Made by a program: the position numbers and the translations under genes | The notes under the pieces: generated by a model | Seen by the model: only the letters and a program-made list of their open reading frames with translations | Told to the model about the DNA's origin: nothing | Database searches by the model: none | From: Pomphorhynchus laevis | Lineage: Eukaryota; Acanthocephala; Palaeacanthocephala; Echinorhynchida; Pomphorhynchidae | Reading direction: 5' to 3' | Length of the DNA: 64,000 bases | Assembly (NCBI GenBank): GCA_012934845.2 | Contig: WNNJ02003641.1 | Coordinates: forward strand, 62,001 to 126,000 | In this document: positions 30,343 to 40,227 of the stretch, one piece after another | Layout: each line of letters starts with the position of its first letter | Position numbering within the stretch: position 1 is the stretch's first letter

Positions 30343-31870
30343 AAATCACCGGATGGAATCGGTAGAAAAGGGCGTTCGATGCGAATGTTGAAGTCGCCAA
30401 GAATGAGTGAAGAGATGGAGAACAAGGAGCAGTGTGAAATGAGGTCAGCGAGTTTGGTAAAAAATAAGGAGGTAGGAGCTAATGAATCAGGGTGGTATAT
30501 AATGGAGAGATCCAGAGTGATCGGGCTAGAAGAACGACAAGTGAGCAATTCAAAAGAGCAAGGACTTAAATGGGGAATTATTTTGCAAAGAGACACGGTG
30601 TGACGGGCGAATGCGACAATGCCGTCATGATTAGAGAATTTAGAAGGAGATGAGCTGAGGGGGCGGGCGAATCCGGCTGGTGGGCAATCGGCAGAGCAAA
30701 CGGCGAATTGAGATGTCGTCGGAATCGGATTGCCAAGATTCTGTGGGGAATTATAGATAGATGGATTGCTTTGTGAATAGGTTTATGATAATATCGGATT
30801 TATGGAGAATATATCTGTTGTTGAGGAAGCCGAGGCTGAAACTGTATGTGGTGGTATTGGAGCTAGCGGAGAAAAAAAAACGATTTATTTTTACGTGACA
30901 AATGCGTGCCGGCGCACGCTTACATGACCACAACAACAAAAAAATTTAGACAAATCTAAATCATGTTTCGAGGAGGTGGGTACGGAGGCGGCATTTGAAT
31001 GTAATGTTTCGAGGATAATACAATAGAGGAGATGGAGCGCCATCGAATTTGGCGCGGGTGTGGAGAACTTGAAAATTTCCGTCCATGTTTCGAATGGAGA
31101 GAGATGTTTCGCCGCTATCATCCCAACGGCGTTTTAAGAATGCAGGCGGTTGAGCGATTTCTGAAGGAGTGCGATCGGAGGAAATGCAAGTGTTTGAAAA
31201 GGATATGAATTGAAATCGTCGGGAGAGACAGATGACGCGTGATAGCGATGCTTGTAAACTATTTTCAGGAGAGGGTGCTGCGAATTTTTTAAGAGATGTC
31301 TTAAAAAAGGATTGTTTATCCGAAGGAACAAGAGACGAAAGGATGGATCACCCATTCACGAGTGACGTGAGTGGGTGATATCACGATAGGAGAGCTGGCA
31401 GTTGAGAATGTGTAGGGAGTTTTTGTGACGATGGGATACAGAGGATAAATATATAAATGTTGGCAAGCGATGTGCGGAAAGGTCGTGGAAGCTGGTGGAG
31501 GTGATTTTGATTGATGGATGAAGATTAATGAGAAACGAGACAGCAGGGTCGGAACGGGGATGTCGGGGAGTGAATATGACATGGCGTGGGAAGTGTATAT
31601 GGTGACATGATCAGTAGGTGGAAAAAAGACATAGGAAACGATGGGGTAGTTTGAGTGGACGTGTTGGATGTTGATATGTGCTTATGTGAGAGGTTGTAGA
31701 TTAATTTATTTGCACAAAATCCACAAAGGCCGTCTTTAGACTTACTGTTATTGTAGGCGATTGTTGTCCAGACGCTGCAGTCGTGTGCCGAGCCCTGAAA
31801 TTGCAGTTGAGCATAGTTGGGTCGGTCGTAGCTATTTTCTTACGTCCTCCCATTAACGTTCTTGTGTGTT
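30343..31870 (-). mobile_element. LINE-C copy C4, endonuclease and ORF1/5' region, interrupted
   Basis: On the minus strand the ORF1 and leader part (31,010-31,870) contains LLKIVYKHRYHASSVS and FPPIALLQKSLNR, and the same leader end as copy C3. The endonuclease part (30,343-30,875) contains FELLTCRSSSPITLDLSIIY and LILGDFNIRIERPF. Between them lies a separate LINE-C 3' end. The copy stops at 30,343 in the middle of the endonuclease, so its RT half is missing, which is unusual because LINEs normally lose the 5' side. Multiple frame breaks. Confidence 0.8.
30876..31010 (-). mobile_element. LINE-C 3'-end fragment nested in copy C4
   Basis: About 135 bp with the family terminus (ATTTATTTTTACGTGACAAA on the plus strand), the hairpin GCGTGCCGGCGCACGC, and a short piece of the C-terminal coding end. 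A short 5'-truncated LINE-C insertion inside another LINE-C explains the break in C4. Confidence 0.75.
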
Positions 31871-31959
31871 TAAGCTGCTAAGCTGCAATTGATTGAATTG
31901 ATTGTAATCACTGAATTGAAGCTTATAGCTTTGCCTTTTGTAGGTAAGACAAAGCTATA

Positions 31960-32175
31960 TACTAGATAATCATATTTTATACCACACTAGATAATCAAAT
32001 TTTATCAGAGGAAATACGTCATTATATGTGTTTGGCCCCGCTGCTATGTTGGGTCGAGAAATAGGATGCCGAAACCTGATAGCATAAAATCTTATAAAAT
32101 TATTTATTATTTATCTTTATTTTTATTTACATATCGTATAACATACGTTGACTTAGCTATCTGATTTGATTAGCT
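31960..32175 (+). mobile_element. PLE 3' fragment with partial pseudoknot block
   Basis: It contains CAGAGGAAATACGTCATTAT, GGCCCCGCTGCTATGTT and GCCGAAACCTGATAGCAT, after which the closing strand is lost (CATAAAATC). It ends with ACATACGTTGACTTAGCTAT, a diverged PLE terminus. Helix S2 is kept by compensating G-U pairs, which supports the structure. Confidence 0.7.
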
Positions 32176-32379
32176 TAAACATTAGCAGAAATATTATGTT
32201 ATAACCAATAATACATAGTTTCAGTATCTCCGACAGAGTTTATATTACCGGGAAAACAAAGTTTACAGGTTAAAATAACTTGTAAGTGTAGCAATAAGAT
32301 CAAATAACTGAGTCTGTCGTTTTTACTATATATTAATTAAAAATAAAATATATAATTATATATAATAATTATATAATCA

Positions 32380-32640
32380 CATCGCGCGTTTAACTTGTGG
32401 AATGTGTTGCCTGAGGAAGTCGTCGCTGTTTCTTCGATGAAGCACTTCAAGCGACTGTCTTTAGCATGGATGGAAAGTCGACACTCGCCCTGAGGAAGTC
32501 GTCGGTGCTTCTTAGATAAAGGACTTCAAGCGACTGTGCCTAGCATGGATGAAGAATCGACACTCGCACTTCAACGGATATCTTGAATCCTGCTGATCTT
32601 AATGCTAACAATTTACTGAATTAATTTGTATTTTTTGATC
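32380..32640 (+). mobile_element. LINE C-terminal coding end (CR1-like) with 79-bp tandem duplication
   Basis: The plus-strand frame at 32,380-32,490 reads RAFNLWNVLPEEVVAVSSMK then HFKRLSLAWMESRHSP-stop. This is the terminal WNxLP...FKxxL motif of CR1-like ORF2 proteins, of a family not otherwise seen in the window. A 79-bp unit (32,410-32,488) is repeated at 32,489-32,567 with several differences and shifts the frame. No further LINE sequence is recognisable upstream, so it is a severely truncated insertion. Confidence 0.65.
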
Positions 32641-32689
32641 AGGCAAAACAGCTTCTCAACTAACGCCTTGTATTTAATAATACAACATT

Positions 32690-33095
32690 ATACAAAGATT
32701 TTAAGATTATTATTTATAAGATTTTATATATTTAAATTTTATAGTCAAAATCTAAATATTATTTTATTATTCAAAATTTATTTTATTAAATATTTTTATT
32801 AAATAAAATTTTAATAATTAAATAATAAATGTTTGAATAATTATAAATAATAAATAATTTTTATAAAAGATTTTATCCAGTAAAATTTAAAATTGAAATT
32901 TAAAAAGTCAATTTTAATGAATTGACTAATAAATACATAAGATTTATACGAATAACGATTAGAGGTCATCAGAAGGAACTGCTATATAATCAGGTTTCGG
33001 CCTCTATTCCTCGATCCGATTCCACAGCCGGGATATACTATATATTTGAAAAAGGAATATAGGTCATCAGGATGAACTAATATGTTATCAGCAGT
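32690..33095 (-). mobile_element. PLE 3'-terminal fragments, decayed
   Basis: AT-rich PLE terminus followed by GAATTGACTAATAAATACAT, TTAGAGGTCATCAGAAGGAA and CAGGTTTCGGCC, then a second short piece from 33,050 (ATAGGTCATCAGGATGAACT). These are two overlapping truncated pieces in minus orientation. The pseudoknot 5' side has diverged. Confidence 0.65.
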
Positions 33096-33929
33096 TTAAA
33101 GCACAAATTTATTTTTTAATTACAACAGGCAAATCTCAATCAACATCAAGTTGTTCAATGTAATTGAATATTTAAAAATGTTCAAATATAATAATAACAA
33201 AAACAATTTGTTCAAATTAAACATATTTGTTTCTGTTTACGTCAGCAGTAGCTGTTGAAATAAAGGAATTTGTGTTTTGCTAAGTCTGCTTCAAAATTCC
33301 AAATTTAATTAATAAATTTATATATTTTTAATGATTTATAATATTTAAATTTTTCTCCTTCACATTAATTGATATTCCTTTAACTTTTTTATACGTTTAA
33401 TTTGGAGAATAAATACAATCTCAAGATCTTTGATCATTTGTTTAAATGAACACTGTTCCATTGTTTTTTCCGTCGCCATGAATATTCATCTAAATATTAG
33501 GATATACATTCTTCGTTTTTAGCACATTGCTATATAAACAGCCGCATGTGATTATATTTGGTTCTAGCTGCTCCGACGGCTTCTATCGCAATTTGATTTT
33601 TCACATCCGATATTTTGCGTGTGACATCTTAAATTGTCATTGCTACTTTAAAGCAAATATTTATACCGGTATGTGAATCGATAAAAGTTGATGAATTTTT
33701 GCATATTTATATTCTTATTGTTCCAGTTTAATATAATGTTATATAAAGGTAATTACATTTTTCTGCAAATCCTGCTTATTCATAGACGTTCGCCTGTAGA
33801 ATTAGTATTTCTTGTATACTTTCAGTTATAAATATAAAATCGAAAGATATATTACTAAACGATATCAGTGAAATTATCTTTGAAATTATTTGATGACACT
33901 GCACGTTTCTTTAATTCTATCTATAAGCC
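33096..33929. other. AT-rich stretch without recognisable gene
   Basis: About 830 bp. No family, frame or structure was recognised. Confidence 0.5.
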
Positions 33930-34400
33930 AACATCAAACTCTGCATTTCAAACTAGTCATCTATAGTTTGTTTCCAAATTTTAAATTGTTATACCTTTTT
34001 GATGACTAAATGTATATACTTTGGTAAGGGAAGGTGCTACCTTCAATTTGAAAACATATTTATTTTTTGCAATTAATTGCAATTTTCAAGCTAGTCATCT
34101 ATAGTTTCTTTACTAATTTTAAATCGATATACCTGTGCAGTCATTATTATAATTGAAATTTTGATGACTTTTTTTTATTCTACACGCTATTTAAATCCTA
34201 TATATACACCAACAACAGTACGCTATATTTCAGTATTGGTAAACTTCATCAGCTACTGATCCAATACGTTCAATCAATATGTCTATTGATTCAATATGTC
34301 ACGTTTAGGTTCTTTTAATGTCGCCTGACCATTACTCGACTCGTCTGCTCTATTTCCTCATTAGAAACCAGTTACGGTAGCGCGTAGACCCATCGATCGA
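33930..34400 (+). repeat. Second copy of the fold-back repeat family (spacer and one arm)
   Basis: It shares with 28,985-29,660 the spacer motifs (AACTAGTCAT, GGGAAGG, CCTTCAATTT) and the arm motifs (CAACAGTACGCTATATTTCA, CAGCTACTGATCCAATACG, TTCTTTTAATGT, ACTCGACT). The spacer motif AACTAGTCATCTATAGTTT occurs twice, near 33,950 and 34,095, so this copy is internally duplicated. It is therefore a dispersed repeat and not a chance palindrome. Confidence 0.65.
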
Positions 34401-34699
34401 GAGAACATATTCTTACCTAAAAGTGTAAATAGGATTTAAAAGGAAATTAATGCAGTACACAGCCCTCTGATGAGTCCTTGTGTACCATTCCACGGCAGTA
34501 GCGGACGAAACAATACTAATACGTTAGGCTCAAATTTTGCATGTTGTGAATCAAGGTGTATGAATTTGGAAGTAATGAAAGAATGATACCGTAGTTGGTT
34601 TCTATTTCGAAATCACCATGTGTGATCTAGCAAAATTGACTATATATCCATTACTAATATGTAAACGAGAAATTTGTCCTCCGTTAGGATGTCTGGTTT

Positions 34700-35570
34700 T
34701 ATTTGAAGGTATTTTTGAGGCGAAACAACAAACATATAGTCTTAGTGATGTTTCACGGCATTTGTCAATCGGCTATTCGAATTTGCGTTGTTTGCTAGCT
34801 CAGGTCGTAGAACTTAAGCAACATATTCTTTCAAATTCGTACGATTTTTCTGTATAACTGAATCCTGTTTACATACTCATGTTACAGATACCCTTATTAA
34901 CATTCCAGGTTATCGACTGCTGCGAGCTGATCGAATATCGGGTAAGCGTGGAGGTGGAGTTGCTACGTACGTTCGCAACAATTTCATTATATCAAATATA
35001 TCATCTCAATGTGACGAGAATGGATCGTTTGAGATTTTGTACTTTTATGCTAACTGTGAGTCGGTCAGTACTAATATTTGCGTTCTATATCGGTCCCCAT
35101 CAATTCCAATAAATTTTGATGATTAAAAGCAACTGTTGAGCTCCTTGGGCGTTAGCAAACATTTTATACTCGTTGGCGACTTCAATCTATCAAAATCAAA
35201 CTGGTCAGAATCTCTCTTTACTTAAAGTAGCATTGATGAAAAGGATTTATCCGAATTCGTAGTTGCTGATCTGCTTCTTATTCAGCATATATACAAACAT
35301 ACATGTAGTTCATCAATGCCGGGATCCATTCTCGATTTAGCATTCACCAAACGTATCACTGGCATAGGAAGAGTTAGTTATCTGCCCTCTATCGAAAGCA
35401 GTGATCATTGTGTACTCGCTTTAGAGTCTACTCATATCATTCGTTTCCGTAGTAATTGTGAGAATGTATTTAAGCGTCAATGGTCGAAGATCAGAACTGA
35501 AGAAATTTTAAATTTTAGTCAGCTTCATCCACTTCGTGTGATAGGTGAAGATAATGAGCTACTAAGATAA
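34700..35570 (+). mobile_element. LINE-G fragment: EEP endonuclease of an APE-type LINE
   Basis: Plus-strand blocks run in order. SNLRCLLAQVVELKQHILSN is close to the conserved N-A-R-S-L-L start. Then come CLHTHVTDTLINIPGYRLLR, ADRISGKRGGGVATYV, ICVLYRSPS, FILVGDFNLSKSNWSES (catalytic-type Asp/Asn), SMPGSILDLAFT and SSDHCVLALES. These are the endonuclease motifs of CR1-like LINEs, with at least two in-frame stops and one or two shifts. It ends just before the RT would start. Whether it is a 3'-truncated copy or was overrun by the LINE-B insertion at 35.87 kb is not clear. Confidence 0.75.
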
Positions 35571-35753
35571 GGATTAGGTTTTAATTTTATCTTATCCCGA
35601 TTAGACAAAAATTTCCACATATACCTTCACCTTTTATTTTTCTTTGTGCTCATTGCTTTACAAAATATTATCTCTTCTATATTAATTAAGTTAATTGATA
35701 ATTGAGTTAATTAAAACTCAATTTGTTTTGGTTATATTAAGTTCTTACAATTG
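35571..35753. other. AT-rich spacer
   Basis: About 180 bp between LINE-G and the leader of LINE-B, with several AGTTAATT strings like those near 42.85 kb. Confidence 0.45.
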
Positions 35754-35826
35754 CAGTCCCAGATTACAGTTCTAGATCACAGTTCTACATTATAGTTCTA
35801 GATTACAGTTCCAGATTACAGTTCAG
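35754..35826. repeat. Short tandem repeat, unit near CAGTTCTAGATTA
   Basis: Five to six imperfect units of 13-16 bp (CAGTTCTAGAT, CAGTTCCAGATTA, TAGTTCTAGATTA) directly upstream of LINE-B ORF1. A repeat with a related core (CAGTTCCAGAT) lies at 61,984-62,043. Confidence 0.8.
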
Positions 35827-35874
35827 ATCGCTACGCTCGCGGAAAAATCTGTATTAATATCAAATTGGATATAT

Positions 35875-36453
35875 ATGGTGGGGAAAAAGTGTAAGAAGGA
35901 AGTCAAAAGCCAATGTTTCGCAAGTCCTGTTAATGACCAATATGTAGAGATAGAGGTGGCATGTTGCTCTGTGAATTTTAACATATGGTTTAAAATTAAT
36001 ATTAACGCGGATGATATTAAAGTAGTTCAATCCGGTAAATTTTGTTGTGGTGTGTGTGCGGCTCGTAATTGTGAATGGAACACTATTCTTGAGGAAAAAT
36101 TACAAAATAATATTAAAATGGTGTCAGAGCTTAAGGAGATCGTAACTATGCTACAGAATAGTATTCTCTCTAGCGCATCTGATGTAAATTTACAACGAAA
36201 AATACAGCATAAGTTACCTGAGGTGGTGGGTGAGGTGAATTCTATAACTTCGAATAAATCCTTCAATAATGCAGATATCGATCCAAATTCACATCGATAC
36301 CCACATGCAGTTAGCAAGACTACAGCGTCAGTTACGGGTTTCACTCCTGTTCGTATCTGGAAGAGAGGTCACTTAAAATCGTATACTGTTCGTCAAACAG
36401 AAAATGAACGAACGCTGACTGTCAACACTCACACAGGCAATGATGATATATAG
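35875..36453 (+). CDS. LINE-B ORF1, N-terminal part with cysteine motif and coiled coil
   Basis: A 192-codon frame starting MVGKKCKKEVKSQC. The cysteines in VACCSVNF, then GKFCCGVCAARNCEW, suggest a small zinc-binding module, loosely like PHD-type fingers that occur in ORF1 proteins of some CR1-like LINEs. Residues ~75-110 (EEKLQNNIKMVSELKEIVTM) look like a coiled coil, the usual multimerisation element of ORF1. The C-terminal part is polar and unordered. ORF1 proteins coat LINE RNA. The function here is inferred from position and architecture. Confidence 0.6.
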   Translation: MVGKKCKKEVKSQCFASPVNDQYVEIEVACCSVNFNIWFKININADDIKVVQSGKFCCGVCAARNCEWNTILEEKLQNNIKMVSELKEIVTMLQNSILSSASDVNLQRKIQHKLPEVVGEVNSITSNKSFNNADIDPNSHRYPHAVSKTTASVTGFTPVRIWKRGHLKSYTVRQTENERTLTVNTHTGNDDI

Positions 36454-36477
36454 AACTAACCTACTAGTGGTGACAGT

Positions 36478-37005
36478 GTGGTTCTGCATAGAAAGTGCGT
36501 AAACGAGCACATTAAGGAAGCTCATCTCATATCATTTCAATCAATGAATGCCTCTAAAGCGAGTTCTCCGGTGCAGCAAATGTCTACTTTCTCACAACTG
36601 CGTAAACAGCATGATCCTTTGCGTTCTATTATTTTCGCCAATGTGTCGGAATCAAGCTCTGTCAATATCCAAAACCGACTAAATGAAGATTTGTCGAAGG
36701 TACGTAGTATTCTCAAGATCGTTTTGGCACAATCCCCAGAAGATATAGTATCTAGTATTAAAATAGTTGCTTTATTAAGCATAGGGAGGAAAATTAACGA
36801 TCGTCCAAGACTGCTAAAAGCCATTCTGACATATCCAAAAGCCGTTAAGACCATCTTTAGGAACTCTTATCGTCTCTAAGATTCGTCTGCAAGATTGTTA
36901 AAAGATCTCGACGTGAATGAACGTAAGCATCTACGTAAAGCTAAACAATGTTTGAAGTCTCGCATTGAAGCTGGTGAGTCAAACTTGACAATTCGAATTT
37001 TTTAG
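36478..37005 (+). pseudogene. LINE-B ORF1 second block, RNA-binding domain type, broken
   Basis: The frame contains LRSIIFANVSESSSVNIQNR, SKVRSILKIVL, RPRLLKAILTYPKAVKTIFR, then after a TAA LLKDLDVNERKHLRKAKQCL and GESNLTIRIF. The order (R-S-I-I..N, short helices, PRLLK-hydrophobic, KD-L....R....A....R...GE.NLTIR) also occurs in LINE-C (LLKIVFKHRSHA...NGETSLAIRN), LINE-I (LDLEDRNRLVSAKRM, DNLTISNF) and LINE-J (HEKRAQLLRAAKML). I take it as the ORF1 RNA-binding domain common to these CR1-like LINEs. It is linked to the endonuclease by only about 80 bp. Confidence 0.65.
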
Positions 37006-37085
37006 GTTGTGCGGAGGAAGACTCAAATACATCAGATGCCTCTACAGGTAGATCATTCAATCCTTCCTCCGTCGCTCACAAGTCA

Positions 37086-38186
37086 TTGGTAATTTCAAAT
37101 ATTTCATATGTGGATAATAAATGTTTAAGAAATATTGTCCATTACTCCTCCCCATTGTGGTCGGCTCTTGAGCGACGTAGCGAGGATTATCAGTCATACA
37201 TACCGATATCGTTGGCTCAGCAGACTCTACCCTTAAGCTTAGAATGTTTGTTATTATATACGAACGCCCGTAGTCTTCTTCCAAAAATTGACGAATTAAA
37301 ACTCCGCATTGAGAATTCGCATCCGCTATTAGTTGCTATTATTAAAACATGGCTTCATGATAGAATTACTGATGCTGAGATCTGGATTGAAAATTATACA
37401 TCTTATCAAGTTAACAGATCTATCTGCAAGGGTGGTGGAGTGATTCTCTACGTGCATAATAGTTTAGTGTTTAAATTGCTAGATGTACGAGCGTCCGATG
37501 GAATCGAGTTATTGTGGGGTAGTGTGTCTCTTCCTACCCTTGGTTCAGTGACTTTAGGCTTAATCTATCGCAATCCCACTTCAGATGTTTGTTGCTTGAT
37601 CAATTACATTCTAGAGTTTGGCTCCAAACCAAATCTTTTTACAGTTGGTGATATAAACTTAGCGACAGTAGATTGGAACACCTACACATCTTCCGTGTGT
37701 AGTCCGTCCACAACATTATTTCTTGATATGATTAACTCGCTAAACCTTACCCAACATGTTTCAAAATTTACCCGATTTTTCCAAGGAAATCAATCGCTAC
37801 TTGATATTTGTCTAACATCGAATAAATACAGTATACACAAAGTTACGCACTCCGATCCTTTGGATAGGTCAGATCACTGTGTTCTCAATTTCTACTCAGA
37901 TTTTACACGTCCTTCAGCTTGTAGATTACAACAGAATTCTTTAAATTATTTTAAAACTAACTTCGAACTTGTGCGTCAGAATCTATTAAGTATTTCATGG
38001 CTCAGTCCGTTTTATGTTGGGGTTGATAAGGCATGCTATCAGTTAGAAGCCACCCTTAAGGAATTACTCATACGATTTTCGCCCCGTAAAACCGTTGCAA
38101 ATCGTATACACCATAAACCTTGGTTTGACAAAGAGTTAAAGAATGCTTTAAAATTAAAAAAAAATGAAATTCCAGTTGTTTTCTAA
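37086..38186 (+). CDS. LINE-B EEP endonuclease
   Basis: A 366-codon frame. The endonuclease runs from about residue 55 (LLLYTNARSLLPKIDELKL) through AIIKTWLHDRITDAE, CKGGGVILYVHNS, GLIYRNPTS, FTVGDINLATVDWN (catalytic-type Asp/Asn) and LLDICLTSN to DRSDHCVLNFYSDF, followed by the linker (SPRKTV, HKPWFDKELKN). The glutamate normally in the ITExW motif appears as K (IIKTW), which would impair metal binding if real. The frame then breaks in an A9 run at 38,157-38,165 and the RT follows in another frame. Confidence 0.85.
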   Translation: MVISNISYVDNKCLRNIVHYSSPLWSALERRSEDYQSYIPISLAQQTLPLSLECLLLYTNARSLLPKIDELKLRIENSHPLLVAIIKTWLHDRITDAEIWIENYTSYQVNRSICKGGGVILYVHNSLVFKLLDVRASDGIELLWGSVSLPTLGSVTLGLIYRNPTSDVCCLINYILEFGSKPNLFTVGDINLATVDWNTYTSSVCSPSTTLFLDMINSLNLTQHVSKFTRFFQGNQSLLDICLTSNKYSIHKVTHSDPLDRSDHCVLNFYSDFTRPSACRLQQNSLNYFKTNFELVRQNLLSISWLSPFYVGVDKACYQLEATLKELLIRFSPRKTVANRIHHKPWFDKELKNALKLKKNEIPVVF

Positions 38187-39237
38187 TAATAGTATTGATT
38201 ACTGTAGGTATAAAGAGGCCAGAAATCGGTTCACATTTCTTAAACGCTTCAAACAATGTCAATTTGAAGAGAAAATTGCTCAAATGTCAATTCATAATCC
38301 TAAATCCGTATTCAATTATGCTAATTTCAACAACAAAAATAAACATATTGGTTCACTTGTTGATACTGATGGTTTCACATTGATTAAATATGATGACATA
38401 GCGAATGCTTTCGCTCAACATTTTTGCATAGGAGTTCGTAAATCCTCCTCCGTCAACTATGCCTCGTACTGTCCATCGAATATAAACATTCTTCAGATGT
38501 TTTCTGTTAATGATGTAGTGCTAGAGCTCAAGCGGCTTAAATCGTCAGGTTCTATTTGTCCTGATCGTTTACCACCGGTATTTCTCAAGAATATCGCTGA
38601 TGTTATCGGCATACCACTATATTGGATTTGTGTCGCCTCCTTGTACTTCGGTTGTGTCCCGATGAATTGGAAACTTTCGTTGATAAGGCCCGTTTTGAAG
38701 AAAGGTGATCCATCTTCAGTTGAAAATTATCGCCCGATAAGTCTAACGTGTGTATTCTGTCGAGTTTTGGAAAGGATAATATACCGCATTCTAAGCGATT
38801 ATCTAGAATCCAACAAATTATTGTGTAACAATCAACATGGATTTCGAAGGGATCGCTCAACAATCACTAATCTCTTGATTGCCCAGAATAGCTGGGGTTC
38901 GTTAGTTGATAAGGGCTTTGATGTTGATATAGTATTTTTTGATTTTTCAAAAGCGTTTGATATGGTTCCACATGACATCTTGATTCAGAAAATGCGTGCT
39001 CTAAACATTGATCCACTTATTATTCGCTGGATAAAAGAATTTTTATCTAACAGATTCTATCAGGTTGTTGTAAATGGTTCTCTTTCTGATCCTTATCCGG
39101 TCAATGTTGGAGTTCCGCAGGGTTCGGTCCTCGGCCCATTGTTATTCTGTATTTTCATTAATGACCTTCCTTCCATTTTGAACTCTCTCTTATATGCAGA
39201 CGACCTAAAAATTTGGCAGGCTATCCGGTCAGATTAG
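38164..39237 (+). CDS. LINE-B reverse transcriptase
   Basis: A 357-codon frame. Linker NSIDYCRYKEARNRFTFLKR, then LKRLKSSGSICPDRLPPVFL, SLIRPVLKKGDPSSVENYRP, NQHGFRRDRSTITNLL, IVFFDFSKAFDMVPHDIL (motif A), [20 protein letters not shown] (motif B) and [17 protein letters not shown] (motif C). It ends at a TAG (39,235-39,237) where LINE-A has glutamate (HSCED), so GAG to TAG is likely. The same codon is a stop in copy B2. Two codons before LLYADD present in B2 are missing here. Confidence 0.85.
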   Translation: MKFQLFSNNSIDYCRYKEARNRFTFLKRFKQCQFEEKIAQMSIHNPKSVFNYANFNNKNKHIGSLVDTDGFTLIKYDDIANAFAQHFCIGVRKSSSVNYASYCPSNINILQMFSVNDVVLELKRLKSSGSICPDRLPPVFLKNIADVIGIPLYWICVASLYFGCVPMNWKLSLIRPVLKKGDPSSVENYRPISLTCVFCRVLERIIYRILSDYLESNKLLCNNQHGFRRDRSTITNLLIAQNSWGSLVDKGFDVDIVFFDFSKAFDMVPHDILIQKMRALNIDPLIIRWIKEFLSNRFYQVVVNGSLSDPYPVNVGVPQGSVLGPLLFCIFINDLPSILNSLLYADDLKIWQAIRSD

Positions 39238-39243
39238 GACACG

Positions 39244-39974
39244 GTGCTAGTTCAATCGGATATCGACAGCATTTCCAACTGGGCTTATATGAATGGTCTG
39301 TCACTGAATATATCAAAGTGTGCTTGTATGCGTTTACAATCACGCAGTCATAGTGTGTATCCAACTTATCATCTTGAGGATCAGAACATTAAAGTAGTAA
39401 CTCGTCTTAGCGACCTTGGAATAGTAGTTGCGAATGATTTTTCGACTAGTTGGAATACTGAGTTGGCTTGCTCGAAAGCAAATCGAATGGTTGGGATGAT
39501 TCGTAGAACTTTTAGTGTGTTGAGTCCAGTTTCATTTAGAGCACTCGCCAACGCATTTGTGATCAGTCATATTACCTATGCATCACAATGTTCGTTCCCA
39601 AGAACAGTATACGAGAAAAGTAGAATTGAAAATGTGCTGCGCCGGGCAACAAAGCTCGTAAATTCAGTTAAAGCCTTGCCTTATAATGAAAGGCTAAAAA
39701 ACTTGGTATGGTTTCTATAAGCGACCTTCGGTTTCGGCGAGATATGTGTTCAACATGGGAAGCTTTACACAATGGAAATCACATGTTAAGAGAATTGATG
39801 ACTGTTCGGAAAAGTCGGGCTTTGCGTGGACACAATTTTACTTTAGTCCATCGCCGAGTTATACGCTCTAAAACTGTACAATTTGGACACCGAATCGTAG
39901 GTAAGTGGAACCGATTAAGTGAAGAAATTGTCAACTCAAGATCGGTTTCAGCATTCAAACATGAACTTTTTTGA
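39244..39974 (+). pseudogene. LINE-B RT thumb and C-terminal domain
   Basis: It continues the RT frame immediately after the TAG: VQSDIDSISNWAYMNGLSLN, ISKCACMRL, VVTRLSDLGIVV, CSKANRMVGMIRRTF, RVYEK-like PRTVYEKSRIENVLRRATK. At about 39,700 a run of six A (seven would keep the frame) shifts reading. The rest continues as MVSISDLRFRRDM, RGHNFTLVHRRVIRSKTVQF and the terminal WNRLSEEIVNS...FKHELF motif. The first part is identical in protein to the corresponding part of copy B2. Confidence 0.8.
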
Positions 39975-40227
39975 CTTTTGTTTGTGATTCTTTCTTTTTT
40001 TCTTTACTTTTTCTTTTAACTGTGCAACTATGAGCTTTGCTCGTCTGTTTGTCGAAATAATTTTTTTAAAGAATTATTATTAAGGTTACCCGCAAATGGG
40101 TCCGAAATGTTAAACTAAAAATTAATTTTTTAGAACTAATTTAAACTTATTAAATGTCGGTCTTCGCGTTCCCTCTCGAACTTCTCGGGGCTCGGAGGCA
40201 CGCGGATGAAGCACGGGCCACTTCAAA

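Larger units (their letters stand above)
35870..40043 (+). mobile_element. LINE-B copy B1, near full length (about 4.2 kb)
   Basis: A plus-strand element with two recognisable ORF1 blocks (35,875-36,453 and 36,478-37,005), an endonuclease (37,086-38,186), an RT (38,164-39,237) and a C-terminal domain (39,244-39,974), then a 3' end with GAGCTTTGCTCGTC. Breaks seen: TAG between the ORF1 blocks (36,451-36,453), TAA inside block two near 36,880, a frameshift in an A9 run at 38,157-38,165, TAG after YADD at 39,235-39,237, and a frameshift in an A6 run near 39,700. Copy B2 near 20 kb is almost identical in the shared part, so this family moved recently. It meets RLE element D4 end to end at about 40,044. 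Confidence 0.9.
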
